From Paraphoma chrysanthemicola (taxonomy: Eukaryota; Ascomycota; Dothideomycetes; Pleosporales; Phaeosphaeriaceae), in assembly GCA_020744225.1 (NCBI GenBank), contig JAGMWG010000012.1, positions 248,001-312,000 on the forward strand: 64,000 nucleotides of DNA. Direction: 5' to 3'. Below the pieces are notes generated by a model, which was given only the letters and a program-made list of their open reading frames with translations, was not told where the DNA came from and did no database searches. The position numbers and the translations under genes were made by a program. Below, in pieces: positions 10,328 through 21,252 of this stretch. Positions within the stretch are counted from its first letter, which is position 1. Each line of letters opens with the position of its first letter.

Positions 10328-12196
10328 ATGCAGCGGCCTCTTTTGGAAGCTTCTCCGAAAGCTTCTCCTACCGGCAAAGCCACGAAGCGATATCAGGAGT
10401 GGGTTGCTTCCCACCCAAGATTGTCAAGATACACCAAAGCATTGCGGCCTCGTGTGATATACGAACCTTTGGGTCCTAGACAGATTCGTATCCTCGAGCT
10501 CCAACCAGGACGTGGGACTGAACCTTTCCAAGGGCGATTCATCGTTGCTTCAATCGACAGCAATGTTGAGTATGATGCGCTATCGTACATGTGGGGCGAT
10601 CCTACACCTGTCGATAAAATCCTTGTTGCTGGAGCAGCAATTCCCTTGGCTTCAAATCTGTCAACAGCACTGAGATACATTCGAAATTCCAAAGAGCCGC
10701 AGCCTGCCAGAATATGGATTGATGCGATATGTATCAATCAAGATGATATAAGAGAACGGGAGCAACAAGTTGCGATGATGCGGACTGTGTACTCGAATGC
10801 GCAGACCGTCCGTATCTGGATCAACGAACCTGATCTTGTGGAGGACAACCCAGCTATAGCCGCGCTCTGCGAATTTCGACACAGCCCGGACCACGTAACC
10901 AGCCTGGGGCATGATGATGCTTACTTCTGGGAGCCTGTCTTACCGCTTTTTACTAATGATTATTGGAATCGTTTCTGGATACAGCAAGAAATTCTGAATG
11001 CACAACATCTCGCATTGCATAGCAAAGCTGTCATGATCCCCGGGTCAGCTATCGCACATTTTCAACGAGTTCTATTGAAGACATATTTTATTCACATTCT
11101 GAGTCAGTCCGAGTGGGGAGTTATGGCCCGCAACCATTCCCTGTGCAACACACCTGCCTCACTCGATTTTTACGCATACCACGTTGAGAGAGCCCGAACC
11201 AATTCACTGGTGAAGCTTTTGTATCGGTGTCGAACAGCTGTAGCATCCAGAAGCCAGGACCGGCTCTACGCAATAATGCACCTAGCAAATGACTATGAGG
11301 AAGGATCAATCAATGTAGATTATAGCAAGTCGTCGGTCCAAATAATGTTAGAGGCGGCATCTTATCATGTTAACCGAAATGGCGACCTCGGTGAATACTT
11401 TCTGCACATCACCAACTGGCAGGAAGAGCTCGATCCCGATGAACGTGTTCTGGAGCAAGAAGTCATACCTACGTGGAATCCCCGGATATGGTTTGGTCTC
11501 GACGCCGATAAATTTAATGCTGTCCGTAGATATCAATACGACGATCCCTCACGAACACGATGCCCTCCCTTTTCGGTGGACACGTCGGCTAGACACTTGA
11601 CTGTTCGAGGAGTCCGAGTCGAATTCGTAGGACGCGTTCTTCGTCATCGGTCTTGGCTTGCTGGGGCAACTGTAGGGCAATTCTGGTCTTCTGACTTTGG
11701 CAAATTCTTGGTCAGCGATAGCAATGCCGGTTGGCAACATCTCTCGCAAGAGGTGACGAAAGTTCTCGCTGCTTGTGCGGCAGACGAGACTGGGCATGAA
11801 GATATTGTGACTACTTTGGAGTATCTCTCTTCTCTTGGTCGGGAAGTGACGCTTTTAAATGCGATGGAGACTGATCCACCATCGAAAATTAGAGGAGAAG
11901 TTTTCACAGGTTTTATGATGGATGTCCGAAACAACGTGGCCTTTACGACCAGAGTGGGTTATTTCGGATCGGCTCCGGTATGCGGCCTGAAAGAAGGCGA
12001 CGAAATCTGGATGATACTTGGGTGCAATACTCCAATCATTGTACGCCCACAACCAAACGGAGCATACTGGCACATCTCTACTACATACATCCCGAAGATC
12101 ATCGAACATGAGGATATAGTTCAACATCTCACGAGCGAGGTCCAACTTGGCGATAAAGTTGGGCAATGGATAGTTCAGGACATTCAACTAGAATAG
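10328..12196 (+). CDS. HET-domain (heterokaryon incompatibility) protein, HET-2
   Basis: Single-exon gene of 622 residues starting at ATG 10328. HET landmarks: YDALSYMWGDP at about 80-90, RIWIDAICINQDD at about 127-140 followed by REREQQVAMM, and RFWIQQEILNA near 214. The region before the domain (VIYEPLGPRQIRILELQPG) aligns with HET-1 (LQYQPLGVDQIRILRLLPG), and both end in the same GD(K/R)VGxW(I/L)VxDIxLE tail, so the two are paralogs along their whole length. HET-2 has about 40 extra N-terminal residues (Lys/Arg/Pro-rich). No partner domain is visible. Role by family: signalling or effector component in allorecognition-type cell death; the specific function is unknown. Confidence 0.9.
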   Translation: MQRPLLEASPKASPTGKATKRYQEWVASHPRLSRYTKALRPRVIYEPLGPRQIRILELQPGRGTEPFQGRFIVASIDSNVEYDALSYMWGDPTPVDKILVAGAAIPLASNLSTALRYIRNSKEPQPARIWIDAICINQDDIREREQQVAMMRTVYSNAQTVRIWINEPDLVEDNPAIAALCEFRHSPDHVTSLGHDDAYFWEPVLPLFTNDYWNRFWIQQEILNAQHLALHSKAVMIPGSAIAHFQRVLLKTYFIHILSQSEWGVMARNHSLCNTPASLDFYAYHVERARTNSLVKLLYRCRTAVASRSQDRLYAIMHLANDYEEGSINVDYSKSSVQIMLEAASYHVNRNGDLGEYFLHITNWQEELDPDERVLEQEVIPTWNPRIWFGLDADKFNAVRRYQYDDPSRTRCPPFSVDTSARHLTVRGVRVEFVGRVLRHRSWLAGATVGQFWSSDFGKFLVSDSNAGWQHLSQEVTKVLAACAADETGHEDIVTTLEYLSSLGREVTLLNAMETDPPSKIRGEVFTGFMMDVRNNVAFTTRVGYFGSAPVCGLKEGDEIWMILGCNTPIIVRPQPNGAYWHISTTYIPKIIEHEDIVQHLTSEVQLGDKVGQWIVQDIQLE

Positions 12197-12495
12197 GACC
12201 TCGTTTCCATCATCCTCGTTATCCTGTGGCAGCAATCCGGGCCTGTCTGAAGTCACGAACTGTGTCGATCGCTTGCGACCGCCCAATCGATTCGCTCTTT
12301 CCCTGGGTAAAATTGGTCTAGTTTGGCACAATCTGTTGTGGGAATATTTCAAACTTTTCATGTATTCACCGCTATATCGCCCTGCTCTCCAAGAACAAAC
12401 CCCCAACCCTCGCACCACCACTCATTACCCAAAAGCTTCATTACATCATCCACTATAAACGAAATCTTAGCTACAATGTCCGTGTAGCTATTCAT

Positions 12496-13246
12496 CTACG
12501 CAGCGACCGCTTCCGCCCTGGTTCCAAACTTCATAGCACGCTTCTGCAGCGCGCCAGAATACGCATTAATCGCCGTCTGGAATGTCTTGGACAAAGAATT
12601 GGCCAAAGGCGTAAGGTCCTGTGCGCGTGAGGGCGTAATGCCGATGATTGAGAGAGAAAGCGACTGCATGAGTATTAGGACTCGAAAAGATTCTCCGCGA
12701 ATGTAGACGGATCGGTCCATGGTTTACTTACATCAATGGCACTTTCATCTGCGCGCAGAATGGCGGACATTGGGGCACCGACAAAGGGCGCGGTGGAGGA
12801 GAGACCGGCTTTGGTAGTCAGGGTGTTGAGCAGGGATTGGTGCTCTGTTGCAAACTGTATATTTGTTTTGTGGTTAGAATCATTCGACACCATGGAGAGT
12901 AAAGGCAGTGGAAAGAAACATAAATACATACGCTTCTGTACGCATTGAACACAGCATCTGCGTCCGCGCCCGCGGGCGTCGGCGGAGTTCCGGACTGCTG
13001 GTTGATCTCAGCTGTTGCGATTGTGATAATCTCCTGCAAGCCTTGGATGATGGGTGGATAGGGGCCTTGGCCAATGACGAGGAGCACACCGTTGACCGCG
13101 CTGATCGTGTTGGCGATGGGCTGGAGGGCTTGGGTCTTGCTGGTCAGGGTGTTGAGGGTAGAGATGATTTGGGCCGGGGTAGATTGTGCGACGATGGGGG
13201 CCGCGAGGGCGAGGGCTGATGTGAGGATCGTGGTAAAGGAGACCAT
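12496..13246 (-). CDS. HsbA-like secreted hydrophobic-surface-binding / cell wall protein, copy 1
   Basis: Three exons (13246-12932, 12854-12732, 12663-12496), all phase 0, total 606 nt, 201 residues. The N-terminus is a signal peptide (MVSFTTILTSALALAAPIVAQ) with cleavage expected after the AQ. The mature part is Ala/Ser/Thr-rich and helical with the pattern of HsbA/galactomannoprotein (Afmp1-like) proteins: AQIISTLNTLTSKTQALQPI, an IxxGLQEIIT helix, and a C-terminal FQTAINAYSGALQKR helix. There are no cysteines in the mature part, as is usual for this family. Proteins of this family are secreted, bind hydrophobic surfaces and can recruit cutinases, or sit in the cell wall. It forms a divergent pair with the paralog at 16375-17267, which has the same three-exon layout. 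Confidence 0.8.
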
Positions 13247-16200
13247 GATTGTTTCGGTGATATGGGTGATTGGATGTTGAGAAAGTGGAATTGGTAGTTA
13301 GAAGTACTGGATTGAAATGAGAGATGGGAAGTGAGAGGACTGGAATGGGGTTTATATATGTGCTTGGGGATTGCAGTGTTGTTGGTCATGGCGTTGGCCG
13401 AGCAGTGTGTGCTCGCAACCTGTGCTGACCGTGTCCTAGTGACTTCAGCGATCGACACTTCCTTCTCACGATGTGTCTGATTGTACATCATTGTCCTCAA
13501 TGCTTTTGGATAGTGTGTTGACGATCGATACGATGGTCCACATGGTGCGCTGCAGGAGTGGAGTAGCGCCCTGAAGCGCAGAGGTGCCAGGGTAATGGAT
13601 TCATTGTCCCAGAAATGCTCAAATCATATCCTGGCTTCTTGAATCGTGTAAACCTGTTGGAAGTCATGCCTCGATGATTGTGACATTCACCAGCATGTCC
13701 CAAATCGTTCCCGTGTGCATACCAAGTTGGTTGTAAGGTCTGAAATCTTTGATGCAATTTACACTTGCTGAATAGCACGTTACTATTCTACCATTTTTAC
13801 ATCACTCTCGACACAAAGATTGCACAAGACATGCAGTGTACATCCTGTGGGTCGCCGATAAGCGAGGTCCCCTTGAAGCACAGATCTACAGGGCCCGTTC
13901 CGTCAAGCCACCATATCGATCGGCAACTTTCTCGACCTCCCTGTCGTATGATTGGCCTACGAAGAAATTTCCGATCGTGGGCGACGAGCGTACGATGCAG
14001 GGCAAGATATTGGACCCAACACGTGGCCCTGGTTGGTACCACTCCTGGCTCTTCGGAGGTATTAGCGGGTCAATGGCGACTGAAGAGGCGAGGCAACCAC
14101 AAATCAGGTTCACCTGTCGACATAGTGCCATGCGTGGTTTGCAGCAGGTTTTGGGGCTACAGAAGGCTAGTGCTGCTCTCATGCGCTCTGTACAGTATGG
14201 CAAGCTTGAATGGAGTCATAGTAGACATACTTGCGAAATCCCGTCGGATGTCGCCGGCGCCGGCGCCAGCTTGGGCATCGCTGGGCACGATGAGCACGCA
14301 CTTGGAAGTTTTGTTCATGCCCACCGAGTCATTGCATTTGCGTTTGCTCCTGCTATTCAAGCTCTGCGATTACCGTGCTTTTCAGCTTTCCCAAACAACG
14401 TGTATCAAGTACTGTTACGAGTGATGAGTAGCCTGGTTCAAAAGATCGTTTTCGATGGTCAATGCCTAGCTAAGGGAGGTTTCCTCACGTCCACACGTGC
14501 TATCGAGAGTAAGTATCGTGCGCTTCGGAGAGCAATAAAGCGCTTCAGGAGTCTGTTTGGTGAAAAGGACAGTACTCTGTAGGTAAGCTATACCCAAGTG
14601 TTCCCCATCGAGGCCAGCAGTGTGCATATATACTTGTAGTTGCTCCGCTCTCAAGTCCCAAACTGCACAGCCTGCTTGTATTCGGCGAACTCATAGAAAC
14701 ATTCAAAACAAAAATCTCAAATATACCCGTAGCTCAAGAGCCGTAGCGAGAATACTGATAATTATCTAGAAATAACATCATCTGACTAAAATTGAACACT
14801 ACATTTTGCGAATCTTTACCTCGTCGAAAGTACAATGTCTTCTGTTTAACTCCGAAGTCGAACTTCCGCTTTAGCAGAGTAGGACTTGTCGTAACATACG
14901 TATCCCGCAGCAGTCAGGTCTCTCTGACATCTATCCATTACATGAGTTTAGAGATGAAGAACATGTCGGTTTCAATGTTAGCAACATTAGATTAGCGAAA
15001 TGTACCATCCTTCACGTTTCCGGGTAGGTCCTAAGGGTATGGCCACACAAGGAGCAACTCTTCCTCGTGTGCTTCACTTCTCACGATAATCAGCAAACAA
15101 TACACATGCTGCATCCTCACTCTTCTCGAATTATGAATTCTGCATACCTTTCGTTCTACACGGGGGTTTTGACACTGGACATTGCTACTCCGTCTGCAGA
15201 TGCACGGGTGCATATTCAGCGTGGCCGGCGATGGAGCCAAAAATCTTCATTTTCCAGCATTGCAACTACGACTGCGCTCAAGATTGCTATGGCAAGTTCA
15301 TTGAGCGGTATTGTTATTACCTGGACCCACAGGTTAATGGAAGGCATGGAGCGCAGTAGCTAAAAAGCTACTTATCCTCTTCAACAAATTTGGGCTCGCA
15401 AATAATCCAAAGAACCAGGAGTGGTATCAACCGGTGCCACGCTCTTCGACAATGCTATGCTGCGCATGCCTCCCACGCTCGGACCTTCCTCCGTGAATGG
15501 AAGCGCTTAGCCGTACGGTGCCTTAACTTCAAGATCGACTCGACTGAGTGGCCGCCGAATGACGCCACCTACGTGAGTTCTATACTCCAAAAAGCTCCAG
15601 CGCCTTGGCATCTACGGCGCTCTCATTGTCAAGTTCTTGAACTTTAGAGCCACGGGATGTTGTCCTATTTCCGTGGTATTCTGCCAAATTTCCCGTACCA
15701 ATTGACTTTAGCATCTTCTATATGATCAATGAAGGCCTTCATATGAAGATTTGTGAAGATGATGAGATTGTATTCCAAGTGGTTCAGCATTGAAGTTATC
15801 GCCTTACGGGGAGAGTCTTTGCCAATTGCGATGGTATTCTTTTAGCTTAGACCGACGGCACGGCTCTGTAGATCTGCACTATGAATGGATTTTGCTACTT
15901 GGCGACCCACGATACCATCACTGCATATTTGTGCAGTCACTGTGTCGAGATGGGTGTGCAGGCGCAGGAGCAGTAACAGGACGTTGCTCGGCAAGAGTAA
16001 GTCCAGATCTGCAAGACGCGATGAAAAATGCCGGCGAACGTACATTTGTGAAGTCGGGATCCCCAAGATTTTCTTAGAGGTCAGGTGTCCACCACGGACT
16101 AGCGAAGGCACTATTCGACTCGCACAGCATTCTATCGGAGAATTACGATGATCGTCTTCACAAAGGCGACAGGCTCCAGCCAGAACTGTCGTACATGGCA

Positions 16201-16374
16201 GCCAGTACTAAACTAACACTACAAACCTATTGCTCCAGGGTCGCCGATCAAAACCAACCATCACTCACCAGATTGGTACACAAAACCCCTCCATCCCATC
16301 CTCCACTTCTAAACAACTTCATTCACCACTTAATCCAACCTCATATCCAATATCACTACCCACTCCACACAACC
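13247..16374. other. 3.1-kb gap between divergent HsbA paralogs
   Basis: No gene can be supported. Two overlapping plus-strand open frames of 219 and 248 codons (13765-14582) share the same DNA, show no domain, and the longer one lacks an ATG. The segment between 14600 and 16190 holds only short open frames. The outer few hundred bases at each side must carry the HsbA promoters; both leaders are pyrimidine/CA-rich just before the ATG. Confidence 0.4.
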
Positions 16375-17267
16375 ATGCTCTCCCTCCCCACCATCCTGAC
16401 CTCCATCCTCGCCATCGCAGCCCCCATCGCTGCACAATCCCAATCCGCGCAAATCGTCGCAAATCTTGAGCTGCTCACTAGCAAAATTGAAGCCTTACAA
16501 CCTATCGCATCTAGCATCAGCGTTGTTAATGGCCCGCTAATTATCATCGGGCAAGGCCCGTTCCCACAGATTATCAGCGGCTTGCAGGATATTGTCACAA
16601 CAGCGGGGGAGGCGAATGGCCAGATTGAGATGGGGCATCTGATTGCGAAGGGGGGGGGGGGATGCGGATGCGGTGTTTTGGGCTTACAAATCTGTGAGTT
16701 TATTGGCTCTTTTTGGTTTGTTCGTATGAACAAGTTGGCGAGATGTATTTTTGATATGTCTTTGATACATGTGTGGCGACCAAAAGCCACGACTTCTGAT
16801 GAAATGGTATAATATCATCTAATAACAGCCCTTCTTCTGTGGATATAGTTCGCAACAGCACACCAATCCCTCCTCGCCACTCTAACCGAACGAGCCGGAC
16901 TCTTCGACATTGTTCCTGTCATCGGACAACCGGTTTCTGCTGTTCTGAGAGCGGATAAGAGTGCTGTTGAGGTAGGTACCTGACATTCCCCGCCGGCCTT
17001 CCCTTTAAATCCATATCCTCGAGGAAATGAATACCTACCTTTCAGCTCAAAGTCCCTTCCAAACCTTCCAACACAGTCCGTCATTACATGCCACTAACAT
17101 CCTCAAAGTCCCTCTCCAACACCATCATCCACGTCACGCCATCCCGCGCCCACGACTTGGCATCCTTACTCAGTGCCCTGTCCGCCGCATTTGACACTGC
17201 GATTGCAGCGTACGAGGGTATTTTGCAGAAACGTGGGATGAGATTCGGGAGGCGTGCGATGTCTTAA
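16375..17267 (+). pseudogene. HsbA-like secreted protein, copy 2, frameshifted in a run of G
   Basis: Paralog of the gene at 12496-13246 on the opposite strand. Exons are 16375-16693, 16849-16971 and 17109-17267. The signal peptide is MLSLPTILTSILAIAAPIAAQ; the homologous helices (ALQPIASSISVVNGPLIIIG) follow. After residue about 92 the frame enters 12 consecutive G (16650-16661); the paralogous DADAVFxAY(R/K)S end of exon 1 lies one base out of frame. With 11 G the three exons would total 600 nt (199 residues) and match copy 1 exon by exon, including an identical 123-nt exon 2. As written, the frame runs past the exon 1 donor without matching anything. It is either a real inactivating or phase-variable tract or a base-calling error. 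The acceptor of intron 2 (AAG at 17108 after CTAAC) is set by homology. Confidence 0.75.
16650..16661 (+). repeat. Homopolymer of 12 G inside the HsbA copy 2 coding region
   Basis: Uninterrupted G tract; one base more than the open frame shared with copy 1 needs. Confidence 0.9.
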
Positions 17268-18106
17268 TACATGTCGTATAGTAGACCTAATTCGGCTTTT
17301 GCTACGAAGTGACTCAGATGGGACGGGACCTGCGCTTTGCTCCTTTATTAACACAAACTGAAAACATTATCCATGAGCGCTCATCATCCCTTCTTCAACC
17401 CCCATAAAGTCAAATATCTTCTACTGCCCTTTTCAATGCGAAGCAAATCTGTAGCATACCTATGCTCTGAACTCGTGTCTCTTATAAACACACTATTCGA
17501 TTCATTCCTCTATTCCCTCTGCGCTTGTTCGACCTCCAAACATATTGCATGTACCAGATGTTTTACCTCCTCTGCTACTTAAACATGCACATACACACCT
17601 ATCAACATCCTCTTCCCTCATCTTGAAAACCCCTTCTTAACCATGGCCTGACATGCCCTCATTCCAGCGCCCAAAACAGGGATCTCGCTACGCTACATAA
17701 CCACATTAATACACAACACACCTCTATCTCAGCCAACTTAGTAATCACAATCAACCATCTTTTAAAACAACATAGTAATGCATATCGAACATATTTTATA
17801 TTCTCACATCTCATTAATCAACCACAATCTCAAAAAGCTCGTATATTTACATATTCGTACATGATACATGCAGGAGGAGGAGTGTAGTGTGAAATCTCCA
17901 TCTCGCGTAGCTCTCGAGTCGAGTCGAGGCGAGGCGCGACAACGAACCCCATGAATATGCCTTTACAAAGAGGAAGTAAAAAAGACTCCAAACATGCTAC
18001 TACTGCTGCTGCTGTTGCTGCTGCTGCTTTTTGTCGCGATATTGGTACATGTTCATTCCCCCCATGTCCCCGTTTTCACTCCGTTATCTTTCAAGTCTTG
18101 CTTACT
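17268..18106. other. Intergenic: 3' regions of HsbA copy 2 and MIA40
   Basis: Convergent 3' ends. AT-rich between about 17640 and 17870. No gene supported; it includes a CTG/CTA-type triplet repeat near 18000. Confidence 0.4.
17997..18027. repeat. CTG/CTA triplet repeat
   Basis: About ten near-perfect triplets (CTA CTA CTG ... CTG) just downstream of the MIA40 stop, probably in its 3' UTR. Confidence 0.7.
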
Positions 18107-19182
18107 TTACTTCCTCTCCAACACCTTGGTATTCTCGTCACCAGCATCAAATGCGGCCTTGGGGACCAAGTTCTCGCTCTCGCTGACTGGCTCCTCGGTC
18201 TTCTTTGTGTCTGGCTTGTAATGTTGTGGGACTAGGCCCAGTCCTCGGCTCTCTGTCTCGCCTTTCTCGGGTGATGTGGGTAAGCTGGGATCACTTAATA
18301 GCTTGCCCTTGTCTGAAGCGCTGGTTTCGCGTGCTGGTGCCTTGGTCGATGTTGATGATCGTGGAGTTTCGGTGGATTGTGATGATGGCGAGGAATTTGT
18401 GTCGGCTAGAGCAGGTGTGGGGGAGTCGCCACTTAGCTCGGCTTCGTCGTCGTCGTCGGCACCCTCGAGTTCAGAGCCGTAGACCTCGGGGTACTTCCTG
18501 AAGCAGTTCTGCATGTCCCTGCATGTCCATTAGATTTGGGGCTGATTATTAACACGCCGTAACGTACTTGAACCTGTCAATGCAGTCCATGCCCTTTGGC
18601 TCCTCCTCCGAGAACACAAAGCAGCTGAACGCCGCCTTGAACTCAGGGCCACAGGGCCCGTCCGCCATACCGCCCAAGCACGGGCAATCCCAGTTAATCT
18701 CGCCAGTCTCCGGGTTGAATGCACCTTGCTGATCCGCCTCCTCTTCAAGTCCTCCCATTCCGCCCTCCTCACCACCAGCCGGCGGCGCATTGTGTTGTGC
18801 GCTCTGAGCCTCCTTCTGCGCGTCCAGCTGCGCTTGAACCTGCTTCCGTCTTTGGCGCTCGGCGGCAATGGCCTCGATGGTGGGCAGATCTTCTGATTCG
18901 GACTCCGTCTCGGGGATTGCGTACGCGTGCTCCTCTGCTCGTTGCATCAGCATCCGGCCCAGCTCAACAGGCTCTCGTGGACATACGTCTTGGCTCCTCC
19001 GCGAACACGTCCGTGGTGTTGTAGTAGTATATAATGGTTCCTGCAATTCCGAAACGCGCGACTAAGCTCTTCCAGCTTCTTGACTTTTGTGTTGGCGGAG
19101 CTGTGCTAATGTATCGTCGTGCTGGCGCGACGGTTCGCGGAAGCGCAGAGCGCGCAATTAATCGGGGGGCCGCACGAAACAT
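18107..19182 (-). CDS. mia40: Mia40/CHCHD4-type oxidoreductase of the mitochondrial intermembrane space
   Basis: Three exons (19182-18987, 18934-18568, 18518-18107) give 975 nt, 324 residues. The N-terminus (Arg-rich, no acids in the first 35 residues) is a mitochondrial presequence; a hydrophobic IAGTIIYYYN segment follows as inner-membrane anchor, as in fungal Mia40. The catalytic core is complete: the redox CPC in NWDCPCLGG, then twin CX9C in GPCGPEFKAAFSCF and MDCIDRFKDMQNCF. The second CX9C is interrupted by the last intron (phase 2 between the F and the K of RFKDM). Mia40 oxidises small Cys-rich precursors during import. The C-terminus is a long Ser/Thr/Glu-rich tail. ATG 19182 is the first in frame. 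Its presequence-bearing start lies 517 bp from the OM14 stop, both on the minus strand. Confidence 0.95.
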
Positions 19183-19699
19183 GGTTGGTGAATAGAGAAG
19201 GACAGAAAGAGACAGAGAAGGAAAGTTGTGGCGGACGTGCACGGAGTTGGTGTCGTGACGTCGAAAGTTCGAATGCGCTAGATTTCTAAGCCGCCGGAGT
19301 CAGGTACGGCGGACAGGGCTAGCGGTCACGTGCGTATTCTTTCCCTGCAATCGACAGACGGAGGTCGCGTAGACCTGCCCTGATGGGAGGTGTTTCATAA
19401 CACAAGAACAAGCTGATTGTGCACTCATTCTTTGTCTTTAAAGGGTATTATTGAATAGTGAACCTCCGTATATACAGAAGAGACCTGTCAACGCTACCTA
19501 CTCCAGGCTGAATCGAGCTGAGAATCATGAACCTCCTAAGATACCAATGAAATAGTGAAGAGTCCCTCCGGACAATCTGTCTCGCAACATTTCGAGAGGC
19601 ACACAACCACAAGACCGCATTCCCATTGGCGACAAGTTGTAAGGAAAGGTCGGCTCTTGCAGGAGAAATTGTGTGCATCCTTCGACGTACAATCTCCAC
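19183..19699. other. Intergenic: MIA40 promoter and OM14 3' region
   Basis: No gene supported. Short minus-strand frames between 19448 and 19750 are in the OM14 3' region and show no domain. Confidence 0.4.
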
Positions 19700-20450
19700 C
19701 TAGTTCTTCGGTGGGTAGCGCTTGAAGAAGTATCTGATAATGTTAGCACTGTAATTCTCTTTGAGTATCGATGTTGAACTCACTGGCTAACGTAGTAGTC
19801 TCCAACGCCGAACAATCCAATGACACCTGCCCATGCTGCCACAAGCTTGCCAGTCAGCTCGCCGCGGGCATACTTCCTGTACGCACCGATGCCCAGCACA
19901 CCAGCGACGACTGCAAGTCCGACAGCATTGCTCAAGATGACCGGGTTGTCGGCATTTTTCTGTATCTTGTCCTTTGCTTGCTCCTTCTTGGCCGAGGCCT
20001 TGTTCTTGAGGTTCTTGGCCTCCTCTTTGATCTGCTCTTCGCGCTCTTTGCGCTCAGCTTGGGTATCGGTCTTTATGGATTGGCTCTCGTAGTCGGAGGG
20101 AACAGAGGAGATGTGGGGGCTGTCAACGTCGACGAGGGAGGAGACGCTCTCGTCGCTATGCTCGACCTCGGGCAGAGCGGGAGCACGACTGCGCTTGGTT
20201 GTTAGCAAGACTTTGGCACTCGAGGAGGTTTTTGGAGCGGTGTGGAATTAAGCGGCTATGTGGCTTGTGGCATGCCTGAGTGCTGCAATTGCAGTGGCCG
20301 ATGGCGCGCTCGGTTCATTCACAGTGCAAAATTGGGTCTCACTTACGCCTACATCTCGTTAGTATGTTCTCACAGAAGCTGTACAGGACCACTACTTACG
20401 TCCTCGGGGCTCTGCTTAGGTCCCTTTGCGGCGATATCTGCGTACGACAT
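19700..20450 (-). CDS. OM14-like mitochondrial outer membrane protein
   Basis: Begins at ATG 20450 with MSYADIAAKGPKQSPED, the conserved N-terminus of the ascomycete OM14 family; ends with a 34-nt exon (19733-19700) encoding YFFKRYPPKN. The middle exon (about 20193-19784) has acidic/Ser-rich sequence, a Lys/Glu coiled helix (about residues 50-100) and two hydrophobic helices (NAVGLAVVAGVLGIGAY and LVAAWAGVIGLFGVGDYY) near the C-terminus that anchor it in the outer membrane. In yeast OM14 is a ribosome/NAC receptor and porin partner. The join of exon 1 to the middle exon has two in-frame solutions: one 206-nt intron ending at an AAG acceptor (164 residues), or two canonical introns around a 2-nt exon at 20347-20348 (163 residues). 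See findings. Confidence 0.82.
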
Positions 20451-21252
20451 GTTGACTGCGGGGCTTAATGGTATTGAGCAGTATGTGCGAGTGTCGGAAG
20501 ATGCAAGGTTGGGAAGACGCGCAAGACGATTATCGTAAAAGAATCGGGTTCTTCTGCAGCAGAGAGGCGATCGTGTGATGCCGGAAGACGCGAAACAGGC
20601 TCCCTCACATGCTTCTCGCTTAGCGGGCAGTGACATACGTCATGCTGAAGTAGCGCCCGCGTGCCTCGCCCACTTCACGAGCGCCAAGCACAGGAACAGC
20701 ACATCATCCGTCACCGCAAGGACCCACCGAGCTATTCAAGTTGCGAAATAATGAAGTTTGATTTATTCACTCCTCATTCGCAGCCAGCTATCAAGAAAGA
20801 AGGGTATAGTACCGGGTCCAATGTCGCTCTCATAGCCGACTAACAATCTGTGCGGACCAAATGTCCTATGCAAGAATTGATATATTACAAAGAGCCGGAA
20901 TCGAGCGACGACGCTGAGTCCTTAAACGGAGACATCAAAAATGCTTGCTGAAAGGTATCTGTGACAACAAGGCAACGCTGGAATGACAATGTAGCGTGGA
21001 ACACAGCCACAACAGCAGATCATGCTGGCGTCTGTCAACCGACCACAACCGCGCAGCTCAGTTGTGTGTCGTTATGTCGGCCGGAAGAGTCATGAGGTGA
21101 CGATGTGGGTGATCGCATCATGTGACGATCTGTCGGGAGGCCAAAATCTTCCTGCTCTAGCATAACCGTCTCTTGAAGTGAAGAGCTTGTTCTGAGAGCA
21201 GCCTACACAAAAATCTAACAATGACAATATGTCCGGAGCGGTGTGCGATTAC
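20451..21252. other. Intergenic: OM14 promoter and RhoGAP 3' region
   Basis: No gene supported. The GC-rich first 200 bp are likely OM14 promoter and leader; the rest is the downstream flank of the RhoGAP gene. Confidence 0.4.

Noticed and set aside
13765..14582. Two overlapping plus-strand open frames of 219 and 248 codons and a 105-codon minus-strand frame
   Set aside because: They cover the same DNA in several frames, lack domains, and the longest has no ATG at its start; composition can explain them.
15842..16151. Short frames on both strands upstream of HsbA copy 2
   Set aside because: No domain or consistent start; probably promoter DNA.
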